Part shown: one piece after another, positions 9,230 through 20,483 of the stretch | Layout of the letters: the number at the start of each line of letters is the position of its first letter | Numbering within the stretch: the stretch's first letter is position 1 | The notes under the pieces: model-generated | Databases searched by the model: none | What the model saw: only the letters and a program-made list of their open reading frames with translations | Told to the model about the DNA's origin: nothing | Assembly (NCBI RefSeq): GCF_003056355.1 | Contig: NZ_PYVW01000012.1 | Coordinates: 78,876 to 142,875, forward strand | Direction of reading: 5' to 3' | From: Devosia naphthalenivorans | GTDB lineage: Bacteria > Pseudomonadota > Alphaproteobacteria > Rhizobiales > Devosiaceae | Length of the DNA: 64,000 nt | Program-made: the position numbers and the translations under genes

Positions 9230-11839
9230 GTGAGCGGCGAACGCTACAATCCGCGCGAAATGGAACCCAAATGGCAGCAGGTTTGGGCCGATGCCAAAAG
9301 CTTCGTCACCTCTAATGACGACCCGCGCGAGCCTTACTACGTCCTCGAGATGTTCCCCTACCCATCCGGCCGGATCCACATGGGTCACGTGCGCAATTAT
9401 TCGATGGGCGATGTCGTAGCGCGCTACTATCGCGCCAAGGGCCGCAATGTGCTGCATCCCATGGGTTGGGACGCCTTCGGCCTCCCGGCTGAAAATGCCG
9501 CCATCGAGCGCAAGACCCATCCGGGCACCTGGACCCGCCAGAACATCGAAGCGATGAAGGCGCAGCTGCAATCGATGGGCCTTTCCATCGATTGGACGCG
9601 CGAAATTGCTACCTGCGAGCCGGAATATTATCAGCACCAGCAATCGATGTTCATCGACATGATGGAAGCGGGCCTGGTGACCCGCAAGCAGTCCAAGGTG
9701 AACTGGGACCCGGTCGACATGACCGTGCTGGCCAATGAGCAGGTCATCGACGGCCGCGGCTGGCGGTCCGGTGCGCTGGTGGAACAGCGGGACCTGACGC
9801 AATGGTTCTTCAAGATCTCCGACATGGCCGAAGAGCTGCTGGAAGGCCTGGATGGGCTGACCGAATGGCCGGAGAAAGTGCGCACCATGCAGCGCAACTG
9901 GATCGGCAAGAGCCAGGGCCTGGCGTTTGAATTCGGCCTCAAGGGTGCGCCGGCCGGCTTTGACACCCTGCCCGTCTACACCACCCGCGCCGACACCATG
10001 CGTGGCCCAACCTTTGCCGCCATCGCGGCAGACCATCCGCTTGCCAGGGCGCTGGGCGAAGGCAATCCCGCGATTGCGGAGTTCAACGCCCAGTGCATGC
10101 GCATGGGCACCTCGGAAGCCGCCATCGAACAGGCCGAGAAGCTGGGCTACGACACCGGCATCAAGGTGACCCATCCCGCCGATCCAAGCTGGGAACTGCC
10201 GCTCTTCATCGCCAATTTCGTGCTGATGGATTATGGCACCGGCGCCGTCATCGGCTGCCCGGCGCATGACCAGCGCGATCTGGACTTCGCCCGCAAATAT
10301 GATTTGCCGGTCATCGACGTGTTCAAGCCACTCGACAGCGACGAGCCGGTTGGCGACACCGCCTTCGTGCCGCTCAAGACGCAGAAGGTGCGCTATGTGC
10401 AGTGGTTCGGCGAACCCGGCGCCGAAATTACCTGCCAGGAAGCCATGGACCAGACCCTTGCGCTGTTCGAAAAGAACGGCTGGGGCAAGGCTCAGGCGCA
10501 ATATCGCCTGCGCGACTGGGGCGTATCGCGCCAGCGCTATTGGGGCTGCCCGATCCCGGTGATCCACTGCGAAGTCTGCGGCACCATTCCCGTGCCCAAG
10601 AAGAACCTGCCGGTGGTTCTGCCGGAGGATGTGACCTTCGACAAGCCCGGCAACGCCCTGGACCATCACCCGACCTGGAAGCATGTGAACTGCCCGCAAT
10701 GCGGCGCCAGCGCACGGCGTGAAACGGACACGATGGACACCTTCGTGGATTCCTCCTGGTACTTCGCCCGCTTCACCGCACCGCACGCGGAAACGCCGAC
10801 CGAACCGACCGTTGCCGACCACTGGCTGCCGGTGGACCAATATATCGGTGGCGTCGAACACGCGATTCTGCACCTGCTCTACTCGCGCTATTTCACCCGC
10901 GCCATGAAGGCGACCGGCCATATCGGGATCGATGAGCCCTTCAAGGGCCTGTTCACCCAAGGCATGGTGACGCACGAAACCTACAAGTCGCCTAAGGGTG
11001 ATTGGGTGGCCCCAGTGGACGTGTTGCTGGAAACAATCGGCGAAGACCGTAAAGCCAAACACCTCCAATCCGGCGAACCGATCACCATCGGTTCGGTGGA
11101 AAAGATGAGCAAATCCAAGAAGAACGTGGTCGACCCCGACGAAATCGTTGCCACCTACGGCGCCGACACCGCCCGCTGGTTCATGCTGTCCGATTCCCCG
11201 CCCGAGCGTGACGTGCAGTGGACCGAAGCCGGCGTCGAAGGCGCCAGCCGCTTCCAGCAGCGCGTTTGGCGGCTGGTGGGCGAAACCATCGAACTGATCC
11301 AGCAATCCGCCGACACCGCGCGGGAGGCCGCCGACCAGGAAGCCCAAGCGCTCCGCAAGAGCGTCCACCGCGCCGTGCACAACGTCGCCAGCGACATCGA
11401 GGGCCTGCGCTTCAACCGTGCCGTCGCCCAGATTTATGAACTGACCAACGCTCTGGTGCGCTCGGCCGGGCTGGTGGCTGCCTCTCCTGCCACCCGGATT
11501 GCGGCGCTTGAGGAAGGCGTCGGCAGCCTCGTACAGCTGATCGCCCCGATGATGCCGCACCTGGCCGAAACCTGCTGGTCCGCTCTGGGCAAGCCGGGCC
11601 TGGTTGCCGATGCGGCCTGGCCGGAGGTCGACCCTGCCCTGCTGGTGGACGATGAAATCACCTTGCCGATCCAGGTCAATGGCAAGCGTCGCGCCGAGAT
11701 CGTCGTGTCAAAGGGCCTTGCAGCAGCCGAAGTTGAACAGCGCGTCTTGTCTCTAGACGAAATTGCCCGCATTCTTGATGGCAAGCCGGTCAAGAAGATC
11801 GTCGTTGTGCCTGACAGGATCGTCAATGTCGTTGTCTAG
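9230..11839 (+). CDS. leuS: Leucyl-tRNA synthetase LeuS
   Basis: Class I aminoacyl-tRNA synthetase that charges tRNA-Leu. The 869 residues match the bacterial length. The HIGH motif is HMGH at residues 50-53 and KMSKS is at 625-629. The CP1 editing domain includes the Thr-rich TTRADT stretch, and a zinc-type CEVCG knuckle is visible. The start is GTG, preceded by AAGGA at suitable spacing. The last 14 bases overlap the lptE start. It begins a three-gene run leuS-lptE-holA, a familiar alphaproteobacterial order. Confidence 0.98.
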   Translation: MSGERYNPREMEPKWQQVWADAKSFVTSNDDPREPYYVLEMFPYPSGRIHMGHVRNYSMGDVVARYYRAKGRNVLHPMGWDAFGLPAENAAIERKTHPGTWTRQNIEAMKAQLQSMGLSIDWTREIATCEPEYYQHQQSMFIDMMEAGLVTRKQSKVNWDPVDMTVLANEQVIDGRGWRSGALVEQRDLTQWFFKISDMAEELLEGLDGLTEWPEKVRTMQRNWIGKSQGLAFEFGLKGAPAGFDTLPVYTTRADTMRGPTFAAIAADHPLARALGEGNPAIAEFNAQCMRMGTSEAAIEQAEKLGYDTGIKVTHPADPSWELPLFIANFVLMDYGTGAVIGCPAHDQRDLDFARKYDLPVIDVFKPLDSDEPVGDTAFVPLKTQKVRYVQWFGEPGAEITCQEAMDQTLALFEKNGWGKAQAQYRLRDWGVSRQRYWGCPIPVIHCEVCGTIPVPKKNLPVVLPEDVTFDKPGNALDHHPTWKHVNCPQCGASARRETDTMDTFVDSSWYFARFTAPHAETPTEPTVADHWLPVDQYIGGVEHAILHLLYSRYFTRAMKATGHIGIDEPFKGLFTQGMVTHETYKSPKGDWVAPVDVLLETIGEDRKAKHLQSGEPITIGSVEKMSKSKKNVVDPDEIVATYGADTARWFMLSDSPPERDVQWTEAGVEGASRFQQRVWRLVGETIELIQQSADTAREAADQEAQALRKSVHRAVHNVASDIEGLRFNRAVAQIYELTNALVRSAGLVAASPATRIAALEEGVGSLVQLIAPMMPHLAETCWSALGKPGLVADAAWPEVDPALLVDDEITLPIQVNGKRRAEIVVSKGLAAAEVEQRVLSLDEIARILDGKPVKKIVVVPDRIVNVVV

Positions 11840-12332
11840 AACTCTGCGCCGCGCTGCTTTGTATGGAATGATCCTCGGGAGCGCCTTTGCTCTCGGGGGA
11901 TGCAGCTTTTCGCCCGTCTACAGCGGCACGCTCGCGGCGCAGCCTTCCTTCGCACTCGCCTATGCAAAGCCCAACAGCCGGCTGGAACAGATTGTCTACC
12001 AGGAGCTGGCGCTGCGCCTTGGTTCTTCGGAGAGCCAGTCGGCACCACTCGCCACTGTGGCGGTGGTACCGATGTTCAGCGACACGATGCTGTCGCAAAC
12101 GGCAAACCCCAACAAGCCAGCAGAAGTGACGGTGAGCGTAACGCTGACCATCACGCCGCGCGACGGAAGCGGTGCAGTGGCAAGGACATACACACGCAGG
12201 GCAACCGCGAGCTATACCCGCAACGATCAGGTGCTGGCTGACCGAACCGCCCAGGAAGAGGCCATGGAGCGGGCTGCAAAGGCCGCTGCCGAATCCTTGC
12301 GGCTAGCGGTGTTGGCTGGCCATAGCCGCTGA
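11826..12332 (+). CDS. lptE: LPS-assembly lipoprotein LptE
   Basis: LptE plugs the LptD barrel and helps insert lipopolysaccharide into the outer membrane. The 168-residue protein starts with a basic region, a hydrophobic helix and a lipobox FALGGC with Cys26 as the lipidated residue. The mature part has the LptE-like SFSPVY start and [13 protein letters not shown] helix. The sequence is divergent, as is usual, so position between leuS and holA is important evidence. The ATG at 11826 lies inside the leuS end, and the stop overlaps the holA start (ATGATG). Confidence 0.88.
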   Translation: MSLSRTLRRAALYGMILGSAFALGGCSFSPVYSGTLAAQPSFALAYAKPNSRLEQIVYQELALRLGSSESQSAPLATVAVVPMFSDTMLSQTANPNKPAEVTVSVTLTITPRDGSGAVARTYTRRATASYTRNDQVLADRTAQEEAMERAAKAAAESLRLAVLAGHSR

Positions 12333-13354
12333 TGACGGCGCTCAAGGCCCATGAGGTCGCGCGCTTCGTCACGCGGCCTGATCTGTCGCAAGGAATTTTT
12401 CTTGCCTATGGGCCTGACGCCGGCCTAGTGCGCGAAACGGCGCAACGGCTGATTCGCAAGCTGACGGAGGACGACCCCGCTTCGGCCAATGTGATCGTCC
12501 TTGAAGGGTCCGAGATTGATTTCGACCCGTCCGTGCTCGCGGTCGAAGCCAAAACCCTGTCCTTGTTTGGTGGCAAGCGGATCGTGCGCGTGCGTGGCGC
12601 TACGAAATCGCTGGTGATGACGCTGACCGAACTTAGGGACGATCCTGATGGCGCGGCAATCGTGCTGGAGGCCGGCAATCTAGCGCCCAAGGACGCTCTG
12701 AGGGCGCTTGTCGAGGCGGCCAAGTTCGGCCGCGCCCTGCCCTGCTATCCCGATAGTGACGAGACTTTGCAGGCGCTCATTCGCGAGACCTTCAACCAAA
12801 ACGCCATCAGGATCGACCCTGATGTCGTGGTATTGCTGCGCGACATCCTGGGCAACGACCGGGAAATTACCCGGCGTGAACTGGAAAAGCTCTGCCTTTA
12901 TGCGGCATCCAGCAAGACCTTGAGTCGCGAGGATGTGCTGCTATTGTGTGCCGATAATGGCATGCTCGTCATCGACGCCATTCTCGATGCGGCTGCCGGC
13001 GGACATGCCGAGAAGCTTGAACTGGCGCTCAACCGGGCGCTTTCGTCTGCCGTCGATAGTCAGCGCCTGCTCGCCATGTGCACCATTCACTTTGCCAATT
13101 TGCGGCGGTGGCGGGCAGAGGTCGATACCGGCAAAAGCCCGCGCGCAGTGCTGGATGGACTTCGACCCAAGCCGCATTTTTCCCGCATCGGATCGCTCGA
13201 GCAGCAACTGCGCCTATGGAGCGAATCAGCACTCTCGACGGCTGCAGAACGCATCCTGCAGGTCACGGCGGAAACACGCAGGCGTCCCGCTATTGCCGAG
13301 GCCAGCCTGCGCCGTACGCTTCTCGCCATCTGCATGATGGCCGCAGCGCACTAA
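12332..13354 (+). CDS. holA: DNA polymerase III delta subunit HolA
   Basis: Clamp-loader subunit that opens the beta clamp. The 340-residue protein has the delta three-domain plan, with N-terminal FLAYGPDAGLVRE and a C-terminal collar region ending LRRTLLAICMM. The start overlaps the lptE stop by one base. A parS-like site occupies exactly the 18 bases between the holA stop and the convergent parB stop. Confidence 0.92.
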   Translation: MTALKAHEVARFVTRPDLSQGIFLAYGPDAGLVRETAQRLIRKLTEDDPASANVIVLEGSEIDFDPSVLAVEAKTLSLFGGKRIVRVRGATKSLVMTLTELRDDPDGAAIVLEAGNLAPKDALRALVEAAKFGRALPCYPDSDETLQALIRETFNQNAIRIDPDVVVLLRDILGNDREITRRELEKLCLYAASSKTLSREDVLLLCADNGMLVIDAILDAAAGGHAEKLELALNRALSSAVDSQRLLAMCTIHFANLRRWRAEVDTGKSPRAVLDGLRPKPHFSRIGSLEQQLRLWSESALSTAAERILQVTAETRRRPAIAEASLRRTLLAICMMAAAH

Positions 13355-13370
13355 TGTTTCACGTGAATCC
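13355..13370 (-). promoter_or_regulatory. parS-like ParB site, GANTC variant (site 2)
   Basis: GTTTCACGTGAATC core filling the gap between holA and parB. One base departs from the perfect palindrome and creates GAATC (GANTC). Confidence 0.75.
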
Positions 13371-13372
13371 GG

Positions 13373-14248
13373 CTAGTTCGGATGTCTCGTCAGCCTGTTG
13401 CAAATACCATCGAGTTGCTCAAGCGTCTTGTAGCGAATCTCGAGCTTGCCGCCGCGTTCGCCATGGGCCACCGAGACGGACAATCCCAGTGCATCCGATA
13501 GCTGCCGCTCAAGCGCGACAGTATTGGGGTCTCGCTCGGCAAGGCCGGCCGCGCTCTTCTTCTTGGACCCAAGGTCCCGCTGCTGGCTGAGAGCTTCGGC
13601 GTCACGCACCGAAAGTCCACTGGCAACGATCTGCCGCGCTAGGCCGGCCGGATCTTCTGCTGTAATCAGCGTCCGTGCATGGCCGGCGGTCAGTGAACCG
13701 CTTGCCACCATGTCGCGCACGTCATCGGGCAAACGAAGCAGGCGCAATGTGTTGGCGACATGCGACCGGCTCTTGCCGATCACCTGCGCCAAATCCTGCT
13801 GGGTGTAATCAAACTGCTCGATCAGCTGACCATAGCCCATCGCTTCTTCAAGCGGGTTGAGGTCGGCGCGCTGGACGTTCTCGATGATGGCAAGCTCAAG
13901 CGCTTCCTTGTCATCGACCTCACGCACGATGACCGGCACCTCATGCAGTCCGGCCTTTTGTGCGGCGCGCCAGCGACGCTCGCCGGCGATAATCTCGAAA
14001 ATATTGGGGTCTTCGCTCGGGCGCACCAGCAGAGGCTGCATAACGCCCTTTTCGCGAATCGAATTCGTAAGCTCTTCAAGCTGGTCTTCGTTGAAGGTCC
14101 GCCGCGGATTCGCGCGGTTGCCAATGATGAACTCCACGGGCAGCTTCTTGATGCCACCGGATTCCGTCACCCGGGCCCCTTCAATGGAGGCCATGTCACC
14201 GATCAGTGCCGCCAGGCCGCGGCCAAGTCGTGTTGGTCTTTCGTTCAT
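13373..14248 (-). CDS. parB: Chromosome partitioning protein ParB
   Basis: ParB is a CTPase that loads at parS sites, spreads, and drives origin segregation with ParA. The 291-residue protein opens with the ParA-interacting LGRGLAALIGD. The CTP-binding/ParB N domain contains GERRWRAAQKAG. The helix-turn-helix includes IGKSRSHVANTLRLLRLP, and a C-terminal dimerisation region follows. It sits 10 bases downstream of parA as the second gene of parAB. Ten parS-like sites lie in this window, one directly after the gene. Confidence 0.97.
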   Translation of the reverse strand: MNERPTRLGRGLAALIGDMASIEGARVTESGGIKKLPVEFIIGNRANPRRTFNEDQLEELTNSIREKGVMQPLLVRPSEDPNIFEIIAGERRWRAAQKAGLHEVPVIVREVDDKEALELAIIENVQRADLNPLEEAMGYGQLIEQFDYTQQDLAQVIGKSRSHVANTLRLLRLPDDVRDMVASGSLTAGHARTLITAEDPAGLARQIVASGLSVRDAEALSQQRDLGSKKKSAAGLAERDPNTVALERQLSDALGLSVSVAHGERGGKLEIRYKTLEQLDGICNRLTRHPN

Positions 14249-14258
14249 TGCGGGCCTC

Positions 14259-15056
14259 CTAGGCGGCGTTCAGCTGCCGCTCGCGGCGGATAACTTCGGT
14301 TGCCAGGCGCAGATAAGCCTGGCTACCGGCACATTTCAGATCATAGAGCAGAGCTGGCTTGCCGTAGGATGGCGCCTCGCTCAACCGCACATTGCGCGGG
14401 ATAACAGTGTCATAGACCAGTGAGCCCATTTCGCTGCGCACGTCCTGGAGCACCTGCTCACTAAGATTGTTGCGCTTGTCGAACATGGTCATTACGACAC
14501 CTTGAATGGACAGGCGCGGGTTAAGCGTCGAGCGGATTTGTTCAATGGTTTGAAGGAGTTGGCTCAAGCCCTCCAACGCAAAGAATTCGCATTGCAGAGG
14601 GACCAGAACGGCGTCGGCAGCGACCAGGGAATTAACCGTCAGCAGGTTCAGGGATGGCGGGCAGTCGATCAGGATATAGCTGACCGGTTTGTCGTTTATC
14701 GCCAGCTCGCCAAGTTGCTTGAAGGCGTTGCGTAGGCGAAACGCGCGGTCGGCATGCCCCGCGATGGTCAACTCGACGCCGAGCAGGTCCATGGTTGACG
14801 GCACGATAGCGACATTGGGCACACTGGTCATGATTGCAGCTTCAGCTACGGAAGCTTCGCCGACCAGAAGATCATAGGAGGAGACTTCGCGGTCGTTACG
14901 CGAAATGCCAAGGCCGGTTGAGGCATTGCCTTGCGGGTCGAGGTCAACGATCAGCACGCGCTCACCGATAGCGGCAAGGGCTGTCGCCAGATTGATGGCT
15001 GTCGTGGTCTTGCCGACGCCGCCTTTCTGGTTGGCTAGTGTAAGGATACGGGGCAC
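14259..15056 (-). CDS. parA: Chromosome partitioning ATPase ParA
   Basis: A Walker-type ATPase (265 residues) that positions ParB-bound origins. It has the deviant Walker A KGGVGKTTTAINLA right after the N-terminus, then VDLDPQGNAS and the Walker B-like ILIDCPPSLNLL. I chose the GTG at 15056 because GGAGG lies seven bases upstream and the family starts just before the Walker A. An in-frame upstream ATG lies inside rsmG. A TTAA-N7-TTAA CtrA-type box lies about 100 bases upstream, within the rsmG 3' end. Confidence 0.96.
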   Translation of the reverse strand: MPRILTLANQKGGVGKTTTAINLATALAAIGERVLIVDLDPQGNASTGLGISRNDREVSSYDLLVGEASVAEAAIMTSVPNVAIVPSTMDLLGVELTIAGHADRAFRLRNAFKQLGELAINDKPVSYILIDCPPSLNLLTVNSLVAADAVLVPLQCEFFALEGLSQLLQTIEQIRSTLNPRLSIQGVVMTMFDKRNNLSEQVLQDVRSEMGSLVYDTVIPRNVRLSEAPSYGKPALLYDLKCAGSQAYLRLATEVIRRERQLNAA

Positions 15057-15081
15057 GCTTCGGCCTCCAGCTCGTTCGCCG

Positions 15082-15729
15082 CTAACTAACTGATCTCGCA
15101 CGCAAATCGGTGAGTGTGAGCAGGACACCGCTCGGGTCGGTGTCACTTGGCGTTAATAGCACGTTAACATCCCAATGCGGAACTATTTCTGCGAGCTCTT
15201 CAACATGTTCCCGGCCCTTGTGAAGGATTGCACGGGTTCTGGGGGCAAAGAACGGCACCATCCAGGTGCAAAGCTGCGGCAGCGGAGCCAAGGCGCGAGA
15301 GGTAATTACGTCCGGAACCGGCAGCGATTCGGGCGCCAGCTGGTCACTCCGCGCCGCGCGAACATCGACATTGAGGTCAAGCTCGCGCGCTACGGTGCGC
15401 AAGAAGCTGACCTTGCGGCTGTTTGGTTCCACGAGTGTAAACTGGTGCGCGGTCCCCTTCAGTGCGATCGCAAGTGGGAGGGCCGGAAAGCCGCCGCCGC
15501 TCCCCAGATCAAGGAAGGCCGCATCCGTCGGCTGCAACAGCTTGACGACTTGGAGGCTGTCAGCGAAGTGGCGCGACCAGACGTCGTTCAATGTTTCACG
15601 TGAAACAAGATTCTGCACAGCCTGCCACCTACGCAACAACTGAGCATATGATTCCAGATCGTCAGCGACATTATTTAGAGGCCGCGAGAAGCAATTAGCG
15701 TAGGGCCGGATGGGAGCGGCGTTGTCCAC
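15082..15729 (-). CDS. rsmG: 16S rRNA (guanine527-N7)-methyltransferase RsmG
   Basis: RsmG (GidB) methylates G527 of 16S rRNA. The 215-residue Rossmann methyltransferase has the SAM motif FLDLGSGGGFPALPLA and VTSRALAPL. The GTG start at 15729 shares one base with the mnmG stop, the usual mnmG-rsmG coupling. The gene body contains the only perfect parS palindrome of the window (15592-15607) and, at its 3' end, a CtrA-type box likely to serve parAB. Confidence 0.95.
   Translation of the reverse strand: MDNAAPIRPYANCFSRPLNNVADDLESYAQLLRRWQAVQNLVSRETLNDVWSRHFADSLQVVKLLQPTDAAFLDLGSGGGFPALPLAIALKGTAHQFTLVEPNSRKVSFLRTVARELDLNVDVRAARSDQLAPESLPVPDVITSRALAPLPQLCTWMVPFFAPRTRAILHKGREHVEELAEIVPHWDVNVLLTPSDTDPSGVLLTLTDLRARSVS
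15153..15167 (-). promoter_or_regulatory. CtrA-type box upstream of parA
   Basis: Exact TTAA-N7-TTAA (spacer TAGCACG) inside the 3' end of rsmG, about 97 bases upstream of the parA GTG. It matches the full-site consensus of the cell-cycle regulator CtrA. Function is inferred. Confidence 0.5.
15592..15607. promoter_or_regulatory. Perfect parS palindrome (site 3)
   Basis: TGTTTCACGTGAAACA, a 16-base perfect palindrome equal to the canonical parS consensus, lies inside the rsmG coding sequence. It is the only copy here without a GANTC site. Confidence 0.92.
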
Positions 15730-17594
15730 TAGCTAGCCTGCCGCAGGTGACCGGCCTTGCGAATCACAGCCAGCAACAACGTCGTAGCTGCAGGAGTCAT
15801 GCCGTCCATAGCCTGCGCCTGGGCAATGGTCTGCGGCCGCAAAGCGGCCAGCTTCTGACGCAGTTCCATGGAGAGCCCCGGAATAGCAGCATAGTCCAGG
15901 CTATCAGGAATGACCTTTTGTTCATCCCGCTTCACGGCCTCGATGTCGTCTTTCTGCCGGTCCAGATAAACGGCGTACTGCGCATCCACCATCAGCTGTT
16001 CCATGACCGTAGCGGGAATTTCTCCCATCTGCGGCCAGACGCGAACGGCGTCCTGGGCCGAAATATCCGGATAGGACAAGATCTCGAAGGCGGTTCTGAT
16101 CTTGCCGTCTTCATTCACCGCAAGCCCAGACTTGCGAGCCGCACTCGGCGAAATGGTCAGGCCATTAAGGAGTTTTCGACCGGAATCCAAAGCTACGCGC
16201 TTCTCACCAAACACTTCGGCACGTTGCTCATCGATCAGACCAACCTCCATTCCCAAAGGCGTAAGACGCTGATCGGCATTGTCCGCGCGAAGATGCAGGC
16301 GAAACTCCGCACGCGACGTGAACATGCGATATGGCTCGGACACGCCTCTGGTGATCAGATCATCCACCATCACTCCAAGATAGCTCTCAGTGCGCGACAG
16401 GATCATGGGCGCAGCGCCCGACGAGGCCAGCGCGGCATTGGCCCCAGCCAGAAGCCCCTGTGCTCCAGCTTCTTCGTAACCGGTGGTTCCATTGATCTGA
16501 CCGGCGAGATAGAGGCCCGGCTGACGCTTCACTTCCAGCGTGGCGCGAAGCTCCCGCGGATCGACATAGTCATATTCGATGGCATAGCCAGGCCGCCGGA
16601 TGACGACGTTCTCTAGCCCCGGCATGGTGCGCAGAAAGGCTTCCTGAACCTCGGCAGGCAACGAGGTGGAAACCCCGTTCGGATAGACGGTGTCCTCCTC
16701 AAGTCCTTCTGGCTCAAGAAAAATCTGGTGACTGTCACGATCTGCGAAGCGCACCACCTTGTCTTCGATGGACGGGCAGTATCGTGGCCCACGGCTCTGA
16801 ATTCGCCCGGAATACATGGCTGATCGGTGAAGATTTTCGGAGATGATCCTGTGCGTATCCGCGGTCGTCCGCGTGATGTGGCAGCTGACCTGCGGTGTGG
16901 TAATCGAACCGGTCAGGATAGAGAAGGGCTCCGGAACATCGTCGCCCGGCTGTTCTTCCAGGACGCTGTAGTTGATTGTTGCCGCGTCGAGCCGCGCTGG
17001 CGTGCCGGTCTTAAGGCGTCCGAGCTGCAGGCCCATATTCTCGAGTCTTGTGGAGAGACCAAGAACCGGCTTCTCACCTACCCGTCCGGCGGGAGTGGTT
17101 TCCTCCCCCCGGTGAATCAGGCCACGGAGAAACGTGCCGGTCGTGAGCACGACGGCCTTGGTGCCAAACCGGCAACCATCAAGGAGGACAACGCCGCTGA
17201 CGACGCCATCAGTGATCTGGATATCGTCGACTTCGCCTTCAATCACATCGAGATTTGGCTGGGCAGAAATGGCGGCCTGCATGGCTAGCCGATAGAGCTT
17301 GCGATCTGCCTGCGCACGCGGGCCTCGAACGGCAGGACCCTTCCGGCGGTTCAGGACGCGAAACTGTATACCAGCCCGATCAGCGATCCGACCCATTAAC
17401 CCATCAAGGGCGTCGATCTCGCGGACCAGATGGCCCTTGCCCAAGCCCCCGATAGCGGGATTACAGCTCATCTCCCCGATGGTGGCAAACCGGTGCGTTA
17501 TCAATGCCGTTGGAACGCCGAGGCGTGCGGACGCTGCCGCGGCTTCGCATCCTGCGTGGCCCCCTCCGACTACGATAACAGCATAATCACTCAT
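15729..17594 (-). CDS. mnmG: tRNA uridine-5-carboxymethylaminomethyl synthesis enzyme MnmG
   Basis: A FAD enzyme (GidA) that, with MnmE, modifies the wobble uridine of several tRNAs. The 621-residue length is normal. The FAD motif is [12 protein letters not shown] at the N-terminus, followed by CNPAIGG and the cysteine-containing [12 protein letters not shown] region. The C-terminal helical domain binds MnmE. It is coupled to rsmG downstream and separated from mnmE by 97 bases that carry two parS-like sites. Confidence 0.97.
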   Translation of the reverse strand: MSDYAVIVVGGGHAGCEAAAASARLGVPTALITHRFATIGEMSCNPAIGGLGKGHLVREIDALDGLMGRIADRAGIQFRVLNRRKGPAVRGPRAQADRKLYRLAMQAAISAQPNLDVIEGEVDDIQITDGVVSGVVLLDGCRFGTKAVVLTTGTFLRGLIHRGEETTPAGRVGEKPVLGLSTRLENMGLQLGRLKTGTPARLDAATINYSVLEEQPGDDVPEPFSILTGSITTPQVSCHITRTTADTHRIISENLHRSAMYSGRIQSRGPRYCPSIEDKVVRFADRDSHQIFLEPEGLEEDTVYPNGVSTSLPAEVQEAFLRTMPGLENVVIRRPGYAIEYDYVDPRELRATLEVKRQPGLYLAGQINGTTGYEEAGAQGLLAGANAALASSGAAPMILSRTESYLGVMVDDLITRGVSEPYRMFTSRAEFRLHLRADNADQRLTPLGMEVGLIDEQRAEVFGEKRVALDSGRKLLNGLTISPSAARKSGLAVNEDGKIRTAFEILSYPDISAQDAVRVWPQMGEIPATVMEQLMVDAQYAVYLDRQKDDIEAVKRDEQKVIPDSLDYAAIPGLSMELRQKLAALRPQTIAQAQAMDGMTPAATTLLLAVIRKAGHLRQAS

Positions 17595-17626
17595 GGCATG
17601 TCTCCAGACCCGGCTCCATACGGCAA

Positions 17627-17642
17627 TGTTTCACGTGAATCA
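17627..17642 (-). promoter_or_regulatory. parS-like ParB site, GANTC variant (site 4)
   Basis: GTTTCACGTGAATC core in the mnmE-mnmG gap, paired with a second copy 52 bases away in the same orientation. Confidence 0.78.
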
Positions 17643-17678
17643 ATTCACGCCGATGTATGGGCGACTTGCAAAGGCCGG

Positions 17679-17694
17679 TGTTTCACGTGAATCA
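17679..17694 (-). promoter_or_regulatory. parS-like ParB site, GANTC variant (site 5)
   Basis: A 16-base copy identical to site 4 (TGTTTCACGTGAATCA). It overlaps the last codon and stop of mnmE. Confidence 0.78.
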
Positions 17695-18984
17695 CTTGCC
17701 GATGCAAAAGCTGCTGAAGAGCTGATCCAACACACGTTCCGCATCAAGCCTGCCGACCAGTCGCTCCAGGGAATGAGAAGCGCGTCGCAGGCTTTCAGCT
17801 GCGAGTTCTGGCATGCCCAATTGCGCTGTGGCGCGATCCAGTTCCTGAGAAGCCGCTAAGAGGGCGAGCCGATCACGCTCGCGACTGAGCAATGCAGGTT
17901 CACCAGTCACGAGACTACTGCCAATTTCCTGCAGCGCCGCCATCAACTCACCAATGCCGGCATTCGTTTTGGCCGAAATTGCGACATCTGCCTCGGGTAC
18001 AATCCGAACGTCCGCCTTGGTCGCAACCGTAAGCAAGGGAACGGTGACCGACGGGCGTGGAATGTCCTCAATATCTGGCGCTACGAGCCACAGCACAATG
18101 TCCGCATTCTCGATAGCTAACTGCGCCCGACGAACACCTTCGGCCTCTGCCTTGCTGTCCGTCTCCCGCAGACCGGCGAGATCCAACAGCACATAAAGCT
18201 GGCCGTTCACGTCCAACGGAACTTCCCGCACATCGCGCGTAGTTCCCGCCTCATCTGTAACGATTGCGATATCCGACTGCGCCAGGGCGTTCAGAAGGCT
18301 GGACTTGCCAACATTGGGCGGCCCGGCCAGTGCCACGCGAATGCCTTCGCGAACAATACGCCCATGCTCCACCGAAAGCAGTGCCTGATCTATGTCAGAT
18401 TTCAGCGAGCCGACCTGCGCCCCAAACTCGGCCGGCAGGCTCTCCTCCACATCGCCCTCATCCGAAAAATCGAGCCGCGCTTCAATCTCGGCGCGCAAAT
18501 CCAGCAAGCTGTTCCGCCAAATCTCAATCCTTTGCGTCAACCCACCTTCAAACCGCGCCAGGGCCTGCCGGCGCTGGTTCTCGGTCTCTGCATCAAGTAG
18601 ATCGCCCAGACCCTCAATCTCCACCAGATCGAGCTTGCCATTCTCGAACGCGCGGCGAGTGAACTCACCCGGTTCAGCCAGCCGCGCACCCAAGCCAGTG
18701 AGCAGCTTGAGAATGGCCCGCACCCCGGCAGGCGAGCCATGCACCTGTAGTTCCGCGCAGTCTTCACCGGTGAAACTATGCGGTGCGGGGAAATACGCAA
18801 CAAGCCCACGGTCGAGCAGCGACTGCTGCCCAATGGGCCGAAGCGTGAGCCGGCGAGGTTCAGGCACTGTGCCGCTCACCGCCCGCAGATAGGCCGGCAC
18901 ATCCGGCCCCGAGAGCCGGATAACCGCGACCCCAGATGGCGGTGCCCCGGAGGACAGCGCCACGATTGTATCGCCCGACCGCAT
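17692..18984 (-). CDS. mnmE: tRNA modification GTPase MnmE
   Basis: A GTPase partner of MnmG in wobble-uridine modification. The 430-residue protein has an N-terminal tetrahydrofolate-binding domain (TIVALSSGAPPSGVAVIR), a helical domain, and an inserted G domain with P-loop GPPNVGKSS. The switch II motif reads DLAGLRE rather than the usual DTAG. The catalytic C-terminal FCIGK is complete, with the reactive Cys three residues from the end. It is slightly shorter than the E. coli protein (454). Confidence 0.96.
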   Translation of the reverse strand: MRSGDTIVALSSGAPPSGVAVIRLSGPDVPAYLRAVSGTVPEPRRLTLRPIGQQSLLDRGLVAYFPAPHSFTGEDCAELQVHGSPAGVRAILKLLTGLGARLAEPGEFTRRAFENGKLDLVEIEGLGDLLDAETENQRRQALARFEGGLTQRIEIWRNSLLDLRAEIEARLDFSDEGDVEESLPAEFGAQVGSLKSDIDQALLSVEHGRIVREGIRVALAGPPNVGKSSLLNALAQSDIAIVTDEAGTTRDVREVPLDVNGQLYVLLDLAGLRETDSKAEAEGVRRAQLAIENADIVLWLVAPDIEDIPRPSVTVPLLTVATKADVRIVPEADVAISAKTNAGIGELMAALQEIGSSLVTGEPALLSRERDRLALLAASQELDRATAQLGMPELAAESLRRASHSLERLVGRLDAERVLDQLFSSFCIGK

Positions 18985-19032
18985 GGTCAGGCGCAGGAAT
19001 GGGCGGCAGCGAAATGCAGCGCGCCCATGATG

Positions 19033-20298
<1,266 letters not shown>

Positions 20299-20460
20299 GT
20301 AGCGGATAAACCCTTGAGGGAAATCTGGACGGCTAGTCTAATTTGGGAGGGGTAGGCACCGCGCAGCGACTTGGGAAGTCAGCTTGAGATTGGGATGCGT
20401 TGCAAATCACATACTGCGTCATTCCGGTAAATTCAAGACCGAAACGCTTTTCCTGCCGCC

Positions 20461-20476
20461 AGATTCACGTGAAACA
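20461..20476 (+). promoter_or_regulatory. parS-like ParB site, GANTC variant (site 6)
   Basis: GATTCACGTGAAAC core in the gap between hemJ and rho, eight bases past the hemJ stop. Confidence 0.75.
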
Positions 20477-20483
20477 AGCCCGA

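Noticed and set aside
8756..11560. A 934-codon open frame on the minus strand
   Set aside because: Antisense shadow of leuS with no RBS or domain resemblance; leuS is certain.
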